Origin: Chryseobacterium phocaeense
GTDB taxonomy: Bacteria > Bacteroidota > Bacteroidia > Flavobacteriales > Weeksellaceae
Direction: 5' to 3'
Assembly (NCBI RefSeq): GCF_900169075.1
Contig: NZ_LT827014.1
Location: forward strand, 1,099,570 to 1,163,569
DNA length: 64,000 nucleotides
Shown: positions 24,143-33,360 of the stretch, piece by piece
Numbering within the stretch: position 1 is the stretch's first letter
Layout: every line of letters begins with the position of its first letter
Position numbers and translations under genes: made by a program
Notes under the pieces: model-generated
Database searches by the model: none
The model's input: the letters and a program-made list of their open reading frames with translations, nothing else
What the model was told of the DNA's origin: nothing

Positions 24143-25798
24143 TTATAATTTGGTGAATTTTTCAACCACTCTTCTTTGCCCTTCAGTAATATTGATGATA
24201 TACTGGCCTGAAAGAAGATCTGAGATATTGATCTTTTCATTAGATAAAGCGGTTCCTTTTCTGATGGTTCTTCCCTGCATATTGATTATTTCAAAATCCA
24301 TTTTTTTATCTTCATCATTTTGAATGGTAATGTATTCGGTTGAAGGATTTGGATAGATCTTAATTTCCAGAGGAAGCGGGGTTTCAGATTTTTCAGCTTT
24401 CAGGAACATACTGCTTTCCAGCTGTAATATGGCATTCTTTACATTGGGAAGAGGGCCTATTTTCTGACCGGTTACTGTACCGCCCTGAGGAATTCCCGTA
24501 GAGATCAGGAGATTTTTCATCGCTGCAGGTGTCAGATACTGACCTGTATTCTGCTTGTAGTAAGACTGAATCAACGTGGCTGCAGATGCAACTACAGGAG
24601 TCGCCGAGCTTGTTCCGCTGAAATAAGTGTATGTTCTGTTGTTATCGTTGTCATATTTCTGGTACGAACCATATCCGGCAGCAAGTACGCTGCTTCCCCA
24701 GCCTTGTACATCCACCCTGTTTCCGTAAGTGCTGAAGCTCAGTTTAGAGTGTGTTGTGTTGGGAGATCCGGCTCCTACAATGATGGCACCGCTGTTTCCT
24801 CTTGCCCTGTAGGACGCATAGAAAGGATCATCCAGGTTTTGGTTTCCGTTTCCGGCGGCTGCAATAATGATGATTCCTGAATCAGTGGCTGCTTTGGTTA
24901 AGTCCCAGATCACGCTGTCATATTCAGCAGGGCAGTACTGGCCGTCTTTTCCTCCTGTCTGCATCTCGTACAGAATAATGTCGCCTGCCTGGGAGGCATT
25001 GATGGATCTGCTTACTGCGGAAGCTCTGTTGTATCCAACGGTAGTCCATTCCATATATCCTTTGATTTCCGAAGCACTGTAGGCACCACCGGAAAGCCCG
25101 ATATTGTCTTTTACAGAGCCTAAAATACTTACCACAGCAGTCCCGTGATCACGGTAGTTATTGTTGGCAAGTCCCGCATTTGGGCTGTATCCCGGTTCCA
25201 GCTGGATAGAACTTTGATTGGAAAGCATTTCGTGGGTCTTGTAGAAGCCGTATTCCACATCACGGATACGGATGTTTTGACCGGTAATACCTCTGGACCA
25301 TGCATATTTGGCATTGATTCCAGGGTTGTCGTTAAGGTAAGTCTGTAAACTTTCCAGATCAGGAGTTGTTACAAAGGCTTTAACGAAAGGAGGTTCAACA
25401 GGCGTGCTGCTCATTACGGAAACGTATTCCACTTCCGGAAACCTTTCAAGGATACGGGCCAGTTTTTCTGTTTCTTCGATGCTTTGAGAAGGAAGATTAA
25501 CCCTGAAAATACGTTTCAGTTTTTCAACAGATTCTCCGGAATTGCCAATAGCTTTGCTGCTTTTGATCATTTCTTCAAGCTTTTGGTCTGTAAAACCAAG
25601 ATCATTGATAAACGAAATCCCGTTGGTTTTCACGAACGCTGCCAGTTCCGCATTGTTGTTGAGGGCTGCCTTTTCAGAATTAATTTTTTTTGAAAAACAG
25701 ATGTAAATGTTAGAACTTTGCTGCTCTGTTTTCTGAGCAAAAGAAACAGAAAAGCTTAAAACAAGTAATACAGTAAAAAGTCTGATTTTTGTTCTCAT
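24143..25798 (-). CDS. Secreted subtilisin-like (S8) protease with T9SS type A tail
   Basis: 551 residues from the ATG at 25798, which gives the signal peptide MRTKIRLFTVLLVLSFSVSFAQ; the earlier ATG at 25834 adds 12 non-signal residues. Propeptide-like region 25-140. S8 catalytic triad: Asp180 (IRIRDVEYGF), His218 (NYRDHGTAVV), Ser397 (YFSGTSSATP), with oxyanion Asn317 (AAAGNGN). The C-terminal ~80 residues are a T9SS tail (IYPNPSTEYITIQ ... LLSGQYIINI). Expected to be exported by Sec and then SprA. Standalone with a long upstream region. Confidence 0.92.
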   Translation of the reverse strand: MRTKIRLFTVLLVLSFSVSFAQKTEQQSSNIYICFSKKINSEKAALNNNAELAAFVKTNGISFINDLGFTDQKLEEMIKSSKAIGNSGESVEKLKRIFRVNLPSQSIEETEKLARILERFPEVEYVSVMSSTPVEPPFVKAFVTTPDLESLQTYLNDNPGINAKYAWSRGITGQNIRIRDVEYGFYKTHEMLSNQSSIQLEPGYSPNAGLANNNYRDHGTAVVSILGSVKDNIGLSGGAYSASEIKGYMEWTTVGYNRASAVSRSINASQAGDIILYEMQTGGKDGQYCPAEYDSVIWDLTKAATDSGIIIIAAAGNGNQNLDDPFYASYRARGNSGAIIVGAGSPNTTHSKLSFSTYGNRVDVQGWGSSVLAAGYGSYQKYDNDNNRTYTYFSGTSSATPVVASAATLIQSYYKQNTGQYLTPAAMKNLLISTGIPQGGTVTGQKIGPLPNVKNAILQLESSMFLKAEKSETPLPLEIKIYPNPSTEYITIQNDEDKKMDFEIINMQGRTIRKGTALSNEKINISDLLSGQYIINITEGQRRVVEKFTKL

Positions 25799-26223
25799 AA
25801 TATATTTTAGTTGGTTGGTAACCAAATATATCATTTTAATGGGAAATAATAATCAAAGAGAAAAAAATAAATTTATTTGTTTGTCAGATTGTTAATTGTA
25901 AATGATTTTTAATGATAATATTGATAAAATAAATTCAAATAATAATTTTGTGAAATTAAATTAATGATTAAAATCAATACGTTATTTAAAAACACTGAAA
26001 ATTATTCAGGTTCGATAAAAAATATCGAAAAATTATTTTCTAAAGTTCACGCTATTGAAATTAAAACTGAAAAGAATAGGCTTTTATTTCAATAGTTTCC
26101 ACGTTCATATTCCTGTATAGTATCCCGCAAAGCTATAACGGTTAGAGCTTACAATAACTCCATGATGAGGATTGAAGCTGTATATGCAACGATAATACGC
26201 CTGTTTTCCTATTCCGCCGGTTT
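25799..26223. other. Gene-free region upstream of the S8 protease
   Basis: The right half (26090-26223), read on -, contains an open stretch GGIGKQAYYRCIYSFNPH...SFAGYYTGI that ends at a stop and has no start; it may be a decayed gene end. A small hairpin ttcgata-N5-tatcgaa stands at 26011-26029. The left 200 bases are very AT-rich and probably hold the protease promoter. Confidence 0.5.
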
Positions 26224-26673
26224 TTAGCTCTTGGTGATTGAATCCATAACGATGGTGACAGGGCCGTCATTAATCAGGGATACTTTCATGTCGGCTCCGA
26301 AAATTCCGCTTTCTGTTTTTAATCCTGATTTGGCGAGTTCTGCCTTAAAATAATCAAAAAGAGGGATGGCCTTATCCGGTTTTGCGGCTTTGATGAAAGA
26401 GGGGCGGTTGCCCTTCTTATAATCTGCAATCAGGGTAAACTGACTGATGCACAGGATTTCTCCTGAAATATCTTTTACAGAAAGGTTCAGCTTGTCATCT
26501 TCATCCCCGAATATCCTGAGATTTAAAACTTTCTGAACCAGCCAGTCTGCATCCGCTTTTTCGTCGTTTTCATCAATTCCTGTCAGGAGCATCAGTCCTT
26601 TCCCGATCTCTCCCACAATCTTTCCGTCTACCTTTACACTGGCCTCAGAAACTCTCTGGATAACTATTTTCAT
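26224..26673 (-). CDS. dtd: D-aminoacyl-tRNA deacylase
   Basis: 149 residues. Hydrolyses D-aminoacyl-tRNA (and glycyl-tRNA-Ala), a cytoplasmic proofreading enzyme. Family signatures: MKIVIQRVSEASVKVDG start, SQFTL (77-81) and the Gly-cis-Pro motif NDGPVTIVMDS with Thr140. Full length. Its ATG overlaps the stop of the upstream lipoprotein gene (TAATG), so translation is probably coupled. Confidence 0.95.
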   Translation of the reverse strand: MKIVIQRVSEASVKVDGKIVGEIGKGLMLLTGIDENDEKADADWLVQKVLNLRIFGDEDDKLNLSVKDISGEILCISQFTLIADYKKGNRPSFIKAAKPDKAIPLFDYFKAELAKSGLKTESGIFGADMKVSLINDGPVTIVMDSITKS

Positions 26674-27128
26674 TAGAAATAAATATTTAAGGTTTTAGTA
26701 GCGGGATCATAATTGTTAGGATATGTTTTAGGCGGAAGGGAAGTGGCGGCACCTGATTCCGGCTGTCCTGTTCTCAGGATCCATCTTGTATTGTCTTTTG
26801 GGCATAGAATGCTGATGTTATCTTTCACTTCAAGAGTGGTATTGGAGTCGGGGCAGATATGGGGTGCATTTCTGTCGTAGGCTTTGAAGTTTTCTCCCAC
26901 ACGTACTACAATCAGGCCTCTGGTCCCGGACTGCTGCTCGTTCACATAAATCCAGCCTCCATCATAGGTGAGGTCGTAATAAGCCGGCAGGTTCAGATTT
27001 AAAGTTACATTGATGGGATTGCTTGGAAAACAGTTAACGGTGTCTTCCCTGCTTCCGCATGAGTTTATAGTTAAATTACTGAAAATCAGTAATATTAAAA
27101 TAGAAAGGATTGAAAAAGTTTTTTTCAT
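26673..27128 (-). CDS. Lipoprotein with degenerate Rieske-like domain
   Basis: 151 residues. Lipobox INSC-G with Cys24. The sequence APHICPDSNTTLEV ... ILCPKDNTRWILRTGQPESGAA resembles a Rieske fold, where CxH and CxxH would bind a 2Fe-2S cluster, but here the ligand positions read PHIC and CPKD, so a cluster is unlikely. Two remaining Cys could form the disulfide of that fold. Function unknown. Operon with dtd by a one-base overlap. Confidence 0.7.
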   Translation of the reverse strand: MKKTFSILSILILLIFSNLTINSCGSREDTVNCFPSNPINVTLNLNLPAYYDLTYDGGWIYVNEQQSGTRGLIVVRVGENFKAYDRNAPHICPDSNTTLEVKDNISILCPKDNTRWILRTGQPESGAATSLPPKTYPNNYDPATKTLNIYF

Positions 27129-27145
27129 TTCAATTTAAATTTTTA

Positions 27146-27153
27146 TATATTTG
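27146..27153 (+). promoter_or_regulatory. -7 box for greA
   Basis: TATATTTG. Some 35 bases further (27188-27213) a short tccg/cgga stem followed by seven T lies in the leader, before the ATG at 27239. Confidence 0.5.
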
Positions 27154-27238
27154 TAAAAGTTAAACGATTTAAATACGCAAAACATTGTCCGGCAAATGTC
27201 GGATTATTTTTTTATACCAAAACTAAATTTTGAAAATT

Positions 27239-27709
27239 ATGGCAAGCTATGTAACAAAGGTGGGACAAGAGAAAATGAAAGCTGAGCTGGAACAGTTGGA
27301 AACTGTGGAAAGACCCAAAATTACCCAGCAGATTGCAGAAGCGAGAGATAAAGGGGATTTATCTGAAAATGCTGAATATGATGCTGCTAAAGAAGCCCAG
27401 GGGATGCTTGAAATGAGAATTTCCAAGCTTAAGGATGCTATCGCAAATTCTAAGATTATAGATGAAAGTCAATTAGATACTTCAAAGGTTTCAATCCTTA
27501 CTACCGTAAAACTTAAGAACAACGCTACCAATCAGGAGCAGGTGTTTACTTTGGTGCCGGATAATGAAAGTGACCTTAAAACAGGAAAAATTTCCGTAAA
27601 CACACCTATTGCAAAAGGATTGCTTGGAAAAGTAATCGGCGAAACCGCAGATATCACTCTGCCTAACGGAAACAAACTGTCTTTTGAAGTATTGGATATT
27701 ACCCTGTAA
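27239..27709 (+). CDS. greA: Transcription elongation factor GreA
   Basis: 156 residues from the ATG at 27239 (MASYVTKVGQEK); the TTG 9 bases upstream is not needed. Coiled-coil N-domain with the acidic tip DLSEN (Asp40, Glu43) that helps RNA polymerase cleave backtracked RNA, then the FKBP-like C-domain (VSVNTPIAKGLLGKVIGETADI). Length matches the family (158). Followed closely by the HIT gene. Confidence 0.96.
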   Translation: MASYVTKVGQEKMKAELEQLETVERPKITQQIAEARDKGDLSENAEYDAAKEAQGMLEMRISKLKDAIANSKIIDESQLDTSKVSILTTVKLKNNATNQEQVFTLVPDNESDLKTGKISVNTPIAKGLLGKVIGETADITLPNGNKLSFEVLDITL

Positions 27710-27763
27710 TCTGAAATTTCTTCATTGCTAACTTCTGATATCTAACCTCTAAGTTCTAAAAAA

Positions 27764-28153
27764 ATGAGCAGTATATTTACAAAAATCATCAATGGCGAAA
27801 TTCCCTCCTACAAAATTGCAGAGGATGATCATTTTATAGCATTCCTTGATGCAATGCCTCTGGTGAAAGGACATACCCTGGTTATTCCTAAAAAAGAAGT
27901 TGACCTGATCTTTGATCTGGAAAGTGAAGAGTATAAAAACCTTTGGGGATTTGCCCGGCAGGTTGCCAAAAAGGTTAAGAATGCAGTACCCTGCGTAAGA
28001 GTGGGAGTAGCTGTTGTAGGACTTGAAGTACCTCATGCCCACATCCATCTGATTCCCTTAAACAAGATGGAAGACATGAACTTCAGAAATGAAAGACTAA
28101 AATTAACAGACGAAGAATATAAAGAGATCCAAAACTCAATTATCAATTCTTAA
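27764..28153 (+). CDS. HIT-family nucleotide hydrolase (HinT-like)
   Basis: 129 residues. Histidine triad His91-x-His93-x-His95 in VPHAHIHLIPL; N-terminal SIFTKIINGEIPSYKI is typical of HinT-type purine phosphoramidases. Cytoplasmic. Starts 54 bases after greA on the same strand and ends at a perfect hairpin, so a greA-hit operon is likely. Confidence 0.92.
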   Translation: MSSIFTKIINGEIPSYKIAEDDHFIAFLDAMPLVKGHTLVIPKKEVDLIFDLESEEYKNLWGFARQVAKKVKNAVPCVRVGVAVVGLEVPHAHIHLIPLNKMEDMNFRNERLKLTDEEYKEIQNSIINS

Positions 28154-28161
28154 AAGCATAG

Positions 28162-28191
28162 AATCGTAAAAAAGAAATTTTTTACGATTTT
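28162..28191 (+). terminator. Terminator after the HIT gene
   Basis: aatcgtaaaaaa-gaaa-ttttttacgatt, perfect 12-bp arms. Confidence 0.8.
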
Positions 28192-28210
28192 CTTTAACAT
28201 TATTATATAT

Positions 28211-29398
28211 ATGAATCCAAACCAATGTTCTTTCTGCGGCAGAAAAAGAAATGAAGTACAGATGCTTATTTCCGGGCAAAGCGGCTTTATCTGCGAAAAC
28301 TGCATCGAACAGGCACACGTTATCGTAAAAGACAGCGTTTCAAAAACAGGATCTTCACCTGCAGAAAGTATAGACGAACTTAAAAAACCGAAAGAGATCA
28401 AAGAATTCCTGAACCAATACGTAATCGGGCAGGATCAGGCTAAAAAGCAACTTTCGATCGCGGTATACAATCATTATAAAAGACTGCTTCATGCGCAGGA
28501 CGAAAACAGGGAGGTAGAACTGGAAAAATCAAATATCATCATGATAGGCGAGACCGGTACCGGAAAAACTCTTCTGGCCAAAACCATTGCAAGAGAGCTT
28601 AATGTTCCCTTCTGCATTGTGGATGCTACCATCCTTACAGAGGCCGGTTATGTAGGGGAAGATGTGGAAAGTATTCTTTCAAGGCTTCTTATGGTTGCAG
28701 ATTATGATGTGGAGAAAGCTGAAAGAGGAATTGTTTTTATTGACGAAATAGATAAAATCGCAAGAAAATCAGATAATCCGAGTATCACCAGAGACGTTTC
28801 AGGGGAAGGAGTGCAGCAGGGATTACTGAAACTTCTGGAAGGAAGTATTGTGAATGTTCCGCCTCAGGGAGGAAGAAAGCATCCGGATCAGAAATACATT
28901 CAGGTGAATACCCAGAATATCCTTTTTATAGCAGGAGGTGCTTTTGACGGGATCAAAGAGATCATCGAAAGAAGAATGAACAAGCAGGCGATAGGATTCA
29001 GTTCCGAAAAAATTAATAAAGTGGATGAGGACGAGTATGTACTGACGAATATCAATGCAATAGACCTTCGTTCATTCGGATTGATCCCTGAGCTTTTGGG
29101 AAGATTTCCTATCATTACTTATCTCGATAAGCTCACTAAAGAGACCATGGTAAGGATCATGAAAGAGCCAAAGAACTCCATCATTAATCAGTTTGTAGAA
29201 CTGTTCAAAATGGATGGAACCAAGCTGGTATTTACGGATGGAGCTATCGAAAAGATTGTGGAAGAAACCATGGAAAAAGGATTGGGAGCCAGAGGTTTAA
29301 GAGGAACTACAGAAAAAGTATTAGAAGACTATATGTTTTCAATAGGAGAGGAAAAAGAAATAATATTAACAGAGGATAATATTTTTGTTAATAAATAA
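28211..29398 (+). CDS. clpX: ATP-dependent protease subunit ClpX
   Basis: 395 residues. Zinc-binding N-domain Cys6, Cys9, Cys28, Cys31; Walker A GETGTGKT (113-120); Walker B FIDEID (176-181); pore/sensor segments GYVGEDVESIL and GLIPELLGRFP; C-terminal sensor GLGARGLRG. Unfolds substrates for ClpP. No clpP in the window, so the pair is split as often in this phylum. Confidence 0.96.
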   Translation: MNPNQCSFCGRKRNEVQMLISGQSGFICENCIEQAHVIVKDSVSKTGSSPAESIDELKKPKEIKEFLNQYVIGQDQAKKQLSIAVYNHYKRLLHAQDENREVELEKSNIIMIGETGTGKTLLAKTIARELNVPFCIVDATILTEAGYVGEDVESILSRLLMVADYDVEKAERGIVFIDEIDKIARKSDNPSITRDVSGEGVQQGLLKLLEGSIVNVPPQGGRKHPDQKYIQVNTQNILFIAGGAFDGIKEIIERRMNKQAIGFSSEKINKVDEDEYVLTNINAIDLRSFGLIPELLGRFPIITYLDKLTKETMVRIMKEPKNSIINQFVELFKMDGTKLVFTDGAIEKIVEETMEKGLGARGLRGTTEKVLEDYMFSIGEEKEIILTEDNIFVNK

Positions 29399-29427
29399 AA
29401 TATTTTTTTTTCTTTAAAAAAAAGTCT

Positions 29428-29435
29428 TACCTTTG
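29428..29435 (+). promoter_or_regulatory. -7 box for the T9SS protein gene
   Basis: TACCTTTG, 38 bases before the ATG at 29474, after a long T/A tract. Confidence 0.6.
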
Positions 29436-29473
29436 CGGGTGAAGATTGTATTAACACACAAATAATTTATACA

Positions 29474-31444
29474 ATGAGAAAAAGTTTATTTGCTATAGGT
29501 CTTTTAGCAATTAGTTACTCTGTTCAGGCGCAGGTACTATGTCACGTTGACACTAATGCTAATATGTATGTGAGCGAAGGCACCCTTGTTTATAGTGGTG
29601 GAGGTGTACAGACAAGAGATAATGGTCTTTTGGACGTGCACGGAAATGTTATGGTTGTAGGTGCAGCCGGAGATGCTTTTAAAACAATTACTGCTGCCGG
29701 TGGAGATAAAACCGATGGTGGAAATATTGTTTTAAGAATGAATACTCCAGCATCCTATGCCACATCTACTTACGGTCAGCTTTACGTTGACGGTTTAACC
29801 CAAAGTAACGTTACAGGTATTGTAAGCAAAGAGTACAGAAATGCTAAACACGGGGAAGGTAATTTCTATCAGCAGATGGCGCTGCCTTTCAGTGGTAAAG
29901 TATTATCATCTCTTTCCGGAGAACTCAACAAAACTTTCAGTGGAACAAGGTATTCCAAAAATGAAATTCTATTCTGGAATAATGCCACTGTGGTAAGTGA
30001 GACTAAACCGCTTGCAAGCACCACTGTTCCTTTTGGATACTACATGCTGGGATCGCTGAATAATAATTTGGATCTTAGTACTCCTCCTGGTGGAGCTAAT
30101 GGAGTGTACACCGTTAATGGTAGTCCGTTTTCCACTTTACCGGTTGCTAATTTAGTCAATGCCGGTAACGGAATTAATTTCGGGCCAAACGGTACTGCTA
30201 AAAACCAATACAACGAGAGATATAATACTTATCTGTATGATCAGTTTGAGGATACTACAAGTCCTTGGGCCGGTACGTACGGAAAGAATATCTATGAATT
30301 TGGAAACCCGTTCCTGACAAACCTGGATTTATCTAAAATCGGATATGTTGAAGGTGGTACAGTTACAGACGGTAATGCCATTAATAACATCTGGGCTGTT
30401 CAGTATTCTCCGGGAACTGTACAGTACGTGAATAACGTAGGAAGTACATTTACCAATCCTCAGATTATGACATTTGATGAAACTACTCACGTACCTGCTG
30501 GAGATGTTAATAATTTGATGGTAAAACCAATGGGTGTTTTTATCATGAAGCTAAGGAATAATAATCCTCAGACTTTAGATTTTAATACACTTAGAAGATT
30601 TAGCAGTACGGCAAGAGTAGATGGTACGGACTATAATGTTGCTGCCAATAAATCTGCTGTGGGTGGTAAATCTGTTACTGCAACTTTAAAACAATTAGGG
30701 GTAATTGGTCTGGATGCAAATGGTCAGGAAGTATCGAGAGTTTACTATGTGGTTTCTCCACATGCGACTACCGGACATCAGGTTTCTACTGCTACTACAA
30801 TACAGGCTGCTACCGATTCAAGTAACAAGATTGTTACTTATGAAGAAGGCTTAAACGGTGGTGAAGATCCTAATTATACTGCACAGTATCAGTTATACAT
30901 TAATGAAGCTAACGAAAGTAACTTCTTAGGGAAAAATATCTTGATGTATAATTTTGATTACAATACTCCACAACAGAGAATAGTATCCTATAAATTTGAA
31001 ATCAGAGAGAATGCTGAAATGCTTCCTGCAGGTGCACATCAGCTATCTTCCGGAAAAGGATTCTATTATAAGTCTTCTAACGGTACCGTTCAGGAAGCAA
31101 AGCAAGGAGTAGTAATTCCTGTAAATTCACAATCTTATAACCTGTACTATGGAGAACCAAGCAGCGTAGTACTTGCAACAAACAATAATGAAACTAAGTC
31201 ATTCTCTAAAACAATGGTTGTTTATAACCCTGCGGTTAGCAACTATATAGTTAGATTTGATCCAAGTTGGAAAAAAGCAGATATCGAAGTTTATGATATG
31301 AGTGGTAAACTTATTATCTCTAAGAAAGCAGTTGATGCATCTAAAGATTTCGTAATTGAACTTAATGATTCAGTTAGAAGTTCTTATGTTGTAAAAGTGG
31401 TTTCTGATAAAGGAGTAATTGTTAACACCAAAATCTTAAAATAA
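29474..31444 (+). CDS. Large secreted protein with T9SS-type C-terminal tail
   Basis: 656 residues. Signal peptide MRKSLFAIGLLAISYSVQAQ. The body is beta-rich with Gly/Asn/Thr-rich repeats resembling adhesin stalks (VYSGGGVQTRDNGLLDVHGNVMVVG). The C-terminal ~75 residues (MVVYNPAVSNYIVRFDPSWKKADIEVYDMSGKLIISKKA ... SYVVKVVSDKGVIVNTKILK) fit the T9SS type A sorting tail. No enzyme motif. Probably a surface protein. Followed after one base by a small membrane-anchored partner gene. Confidence 0.8.
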   Translation: MRKSLFAIGLLAISYSVQAQVLCHVDTNANMYVSEGTLVYSGGGVQTRDNGLLDVHGNVMVVGAAGDAFKTITAAGGDKTDGGNIVLRMNTPASYATSTYGQLYVDGLTQSNVTGIVSKEYRNAKHGEGNFYQQMALPFSGKVLSSLSGELNKTFSGTRYSKNEILFWNNATVVSETKPLASTTVPFGYYMLGSLNNNLDLSTPPGGANGVYTVNGSPFSTLPVANLVNAGNGINFGPNGTAKNQYNERYNTYLYDQFEDTTSPWAGTYGKNIYEFGNPFLTNLDLSKIGYVEGGTVTDGNAINNIWAVQYSPGTVQYVNNVGSTFTNPQIMTFDETTHVPAGDVNNLMVKPMGVFIMKLRNNNPQTLDFNTLRRFSSTARVDGTDYNVAANKSAVGGKSVTATLKQLGVIGLDANGQEVSRVYYVVSPHATTGHQVSTATTIQAATDSSNKIVTYEEGLNGGEDPNYTAQYQLYINEANESNFLGKNILMYNFDYNTPQQRIVSYKFEIRENAEMLPAGAHQLSSGKGFYYKSSNGTVQEAKQGVVIPVNSQSYNLYYGEPSSVVLATNNNETKSFSKTMVVYNPAVSNYIVRFDPSWKKADIEVYDMSGKLIISKKAVDASKDFVIELNDSVRSSYVVKVVSDKGVIVNTKILK

Positions 31445-31445
31445 T

Positions 31446-31676
31446 ATGAAAACTATTAATAAACTAGTATCAGTTCTTTTTCTTTTTGTCATATCATTTG
31501 CATATGCAGATGAAATTCCTCCCGCGCCCGGTGCAGCATCTAAAAGCGGTATTGGAGGTGGAGGTCCTGGTGCTCCGGCTTCACCTATAGATATGTATGT
31601 TTATGTATTGGCAATTGTAGCTATTGCATTTATTGTATTCTATACAAAAAGATTGAAGACGACTCAAAAAGCCTAA
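31446..31676 (+). CDS. Small Gly/Pro-rich single-pass membrane protein
   Basis: 76 residues: signal peptide (to about AYA-D), a Gly/Pro/Ala-rich linker (EIPPAPGAASKSGIGGGGPGAPA) and a C-terminal membrane segment (YVYVLAIVAIAFIVFY) with a basic tail. Translation starts one base after the T9SS protein stop and a strong terminator follows, so the two form a pair. Similar small proteins in this phylum accompany T9SS cargo; the role is unknown. Confidence 0.72.
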   Translation: MKTINKLVSVLFLFVISFAYADEIPPAPGAASKSGIGGGGPGAPASPIDMYVYVLAIVAIAFIVFYTKRLKTTQKA

Positions 31677-31696
31677 AATTTTATTAAAATAACATT

Positions 31697-31727
31697 AAAC
31701 TCTCTGATTAATCAGAGAGTTTTTTTA
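31697..31727 (+). terminator. Terminator
   Basis: Perfect palindrome aaactctctgatt/aatcagagagttt followed by T-run. Confidence 0.93.
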
Positions 31728-31737
31728 TTTTTACTTT

Positions 31738-33030
31738 ATGAAAAAGATATATATATTATCTGCAGTATTAGCTGCATTTTCCCTGCAGGCACAGTTTACG
31801 GTTACAGTCCAGACACCTGCTGAATTTAAAGATAAAGATGCCATTCTATATACATTAAACGGCTCAAAAGATATCATCGTTACCAAAGAACAAAGTAAGA
31901 ACAATACCTGGAATTTCAAGTATCCAGGCCATTATATGGGGATGATGAAAGTGTATTTTCCGACTTCAAATAATATGGTCACTTTTATTTCTGAGAATAA
32001 AAATGTAAATATCAAGCTGGATATTCAGAATAATAAAGTCAAAGAGGTAGAATATCTGGATGAAGTCAATAATCTGATGAACAGACAGCAGGACGGTTCC
32101 CAGAAAAAAGAGCTTATTCTTCCGGCGCTCACACAGATCAAAGAATATTATAAAGACAATACGGAATTTGGAAAAGCCCTGAAAGAAGAAATCGGAAGAC
32201 TTTCCGGGACAAGCAATGCTATTGACGCGGCACAGCATCCGTTTATTTCTTACTATAATACCAATTACAGTAAGTTCTTATCCAACTCTGCAGATCCGGC
32301 GAAAAAAGTTACCCAGGATGATATTGTGAACTTCCTGGATAAATCTAATGATATGCTTGAATCTTCCTCTCTTCTGAGACCTGTTTTGGTGGCGTACCTG
32401 AATTCAGGCGGAAATACCAATGTAGCATGCTCAGTAGATACTCTTCTGGACCGTCTGAAAGTAGAAACACCAAGAGGGCAAACTGTTTTATCTGAACTGA
32501 TCGACATCTTTGATGCATACGATATGGATGAATTTAAAACAAAATATCTCACCCTTGCAAAGAACTTGAAATGTACAATCACCGACAGGTTAGCAACAAC
32601 CCTGAAATCGAATGCTAATGTGGAAATGGGAGCTGCGTTTCCAAACATAAAATTCCAGTCTCCTGCCAACACCTCTGCGAAGTCACTGTATGATGTAAAA
32701 GCAGATAAAAAGATCATCGTTTTCTGGTCATCCACTTGTTCACATTGTGAAAGTGAACTGCCACAGCTTTTGGCTAAATACAACGATCTTAAAGCTAAAA
32801 ATATACAGATTATCGGACTTTCTTTAGATACGGATAAGAATTCATATACCCAGAAAATTGCAGCATTTCCATGGATCAACGATTCCGAATTAAGGGGATG
32901 GAACAGCAGTTATGTGGATACCTACAATGTTCATGCAACTCCGACGTATTTTATTTTAGATGCTAACAATAAGATAATCAATAAGCCAGACCACGTGGGC
33001 AATGTTTTGGAATATTTTAAGCTAAAATAA
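31738..33030 (+). CDS. Exported TlpA-like thiol-disulfide protein
   Basis: 430 residues. Signal peptide MKKIYILSAVLAAFSLQA. N-terminal ~300 residues: beta domain plus a long helical region of the DUF4369/DUF5106 style. C-terminal thioredoxin-like domain with the active site STCSHC (Cys334, Cys337) and cis-Pro in HATPTYF. Presumed periplasmic oxidoreductase reducing c-type cytochrome or other thiols. Monocistronic: preceded by one terminator and followed by the tRNA promoter. Confidence 0.85.
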   Translation: MKKIYILSAVLAAFSLQAQFTVTVQTPAEFKDKDAILYTLNGSKDIIVTKEQSKNNTWNFKYPGHYMGMMKVYFPTSNNMVTFISENKNVNIKLDIQNNKVKEVEYLDEVNNLMNRQQDGSQKKELILPALTQIKEYYKDNTEFGKALKEEIGRLSGTSNAIDAAQHPFISYYNTNYSKFLSNSADPAKKVTQDDIVNFLDKSNDMLESSSLLRPVLVAYLNSGGNTNVACSVDTLLDRLKVETPRGQTVLSELIDIFDAYDMDEFKTKYLTLAKNLKCTITDRLATTLKSNANVEMGAAFPNIKFQSPANTSAKSLYDVKADKKIIVFWSSTCSHCESELPQLLAKYNDLKAKNIQIIGLSLDTDKNSYTQKIAAFPWINDSELRGWNSSYVDTYNVHATPTYFILDANNKIINKPDHVGNVLEYFKLK

Positions 33031-33062
33031 TTTTGGTGGTAAACAAATATTTTCTATATTTG
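33031..33062 (+). promoter_or_regulatory. Promoter of tRNA-Met
   Basis: -33 TTTTG (33031-33035), 19-base spacer, -7 TATATTTG (33055-33062). Near-perfect phylum consensus. Confidence 0.88.
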
Positions 33063-33074
33063 CACCACCAAAAC

Positions 33075-33148
33075 GGCGAGGTAGCTCAGTTGGTTAGAGC
33101 GCAGGATTCATAACCCTGAGGTCACGGGTTCAATTCCCGTCTTCGCTA
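33075..33148 (+). tRNA. tRNA-Met (CAT)
   Basis: Full cloverleaf: acceptor GGCGAGG/CTTCGCT, D-arm GCTC...GAGC, anticodon CAT at 33109-33111, T-arm ACGGG-TTCAATT-CCCGT, discriminator A. CCA is not encoded. The D-loop and acceptor fit elongator Met; a lysidine-modified tRNA-Ile cannot be excluded from sequence alone. Confidence 0.93.
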
Positions 33149-33154
33149 CAACAC

Positions 33155-33187
33155 AAAGGAAAGTAATACAAATTACTTTCCTTTTTT
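33155..33187 (+). terminator. Terminator after tRNA-Met
   Basis: aaaggaaagtaat-acaa-attactttccttt, perfect 13-bp arms, T-run follows. Confidence 0.93.
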
Positions 33188-33360
33188 TATTCCCATAATT
33201 CCTGTTGATAAACTTTAAAAATCCTCAATTAAAAACTAATATCAATAAGTTTTGGTGACTGGTCATTTTGGTTTTCTATTTTTTTAAAAATACGCTGTGA
33301 AATTTTAAACAGGAAAGAATAGCGAATTTCCGGAATTTAATTTCACACCATTGGGAAAAT

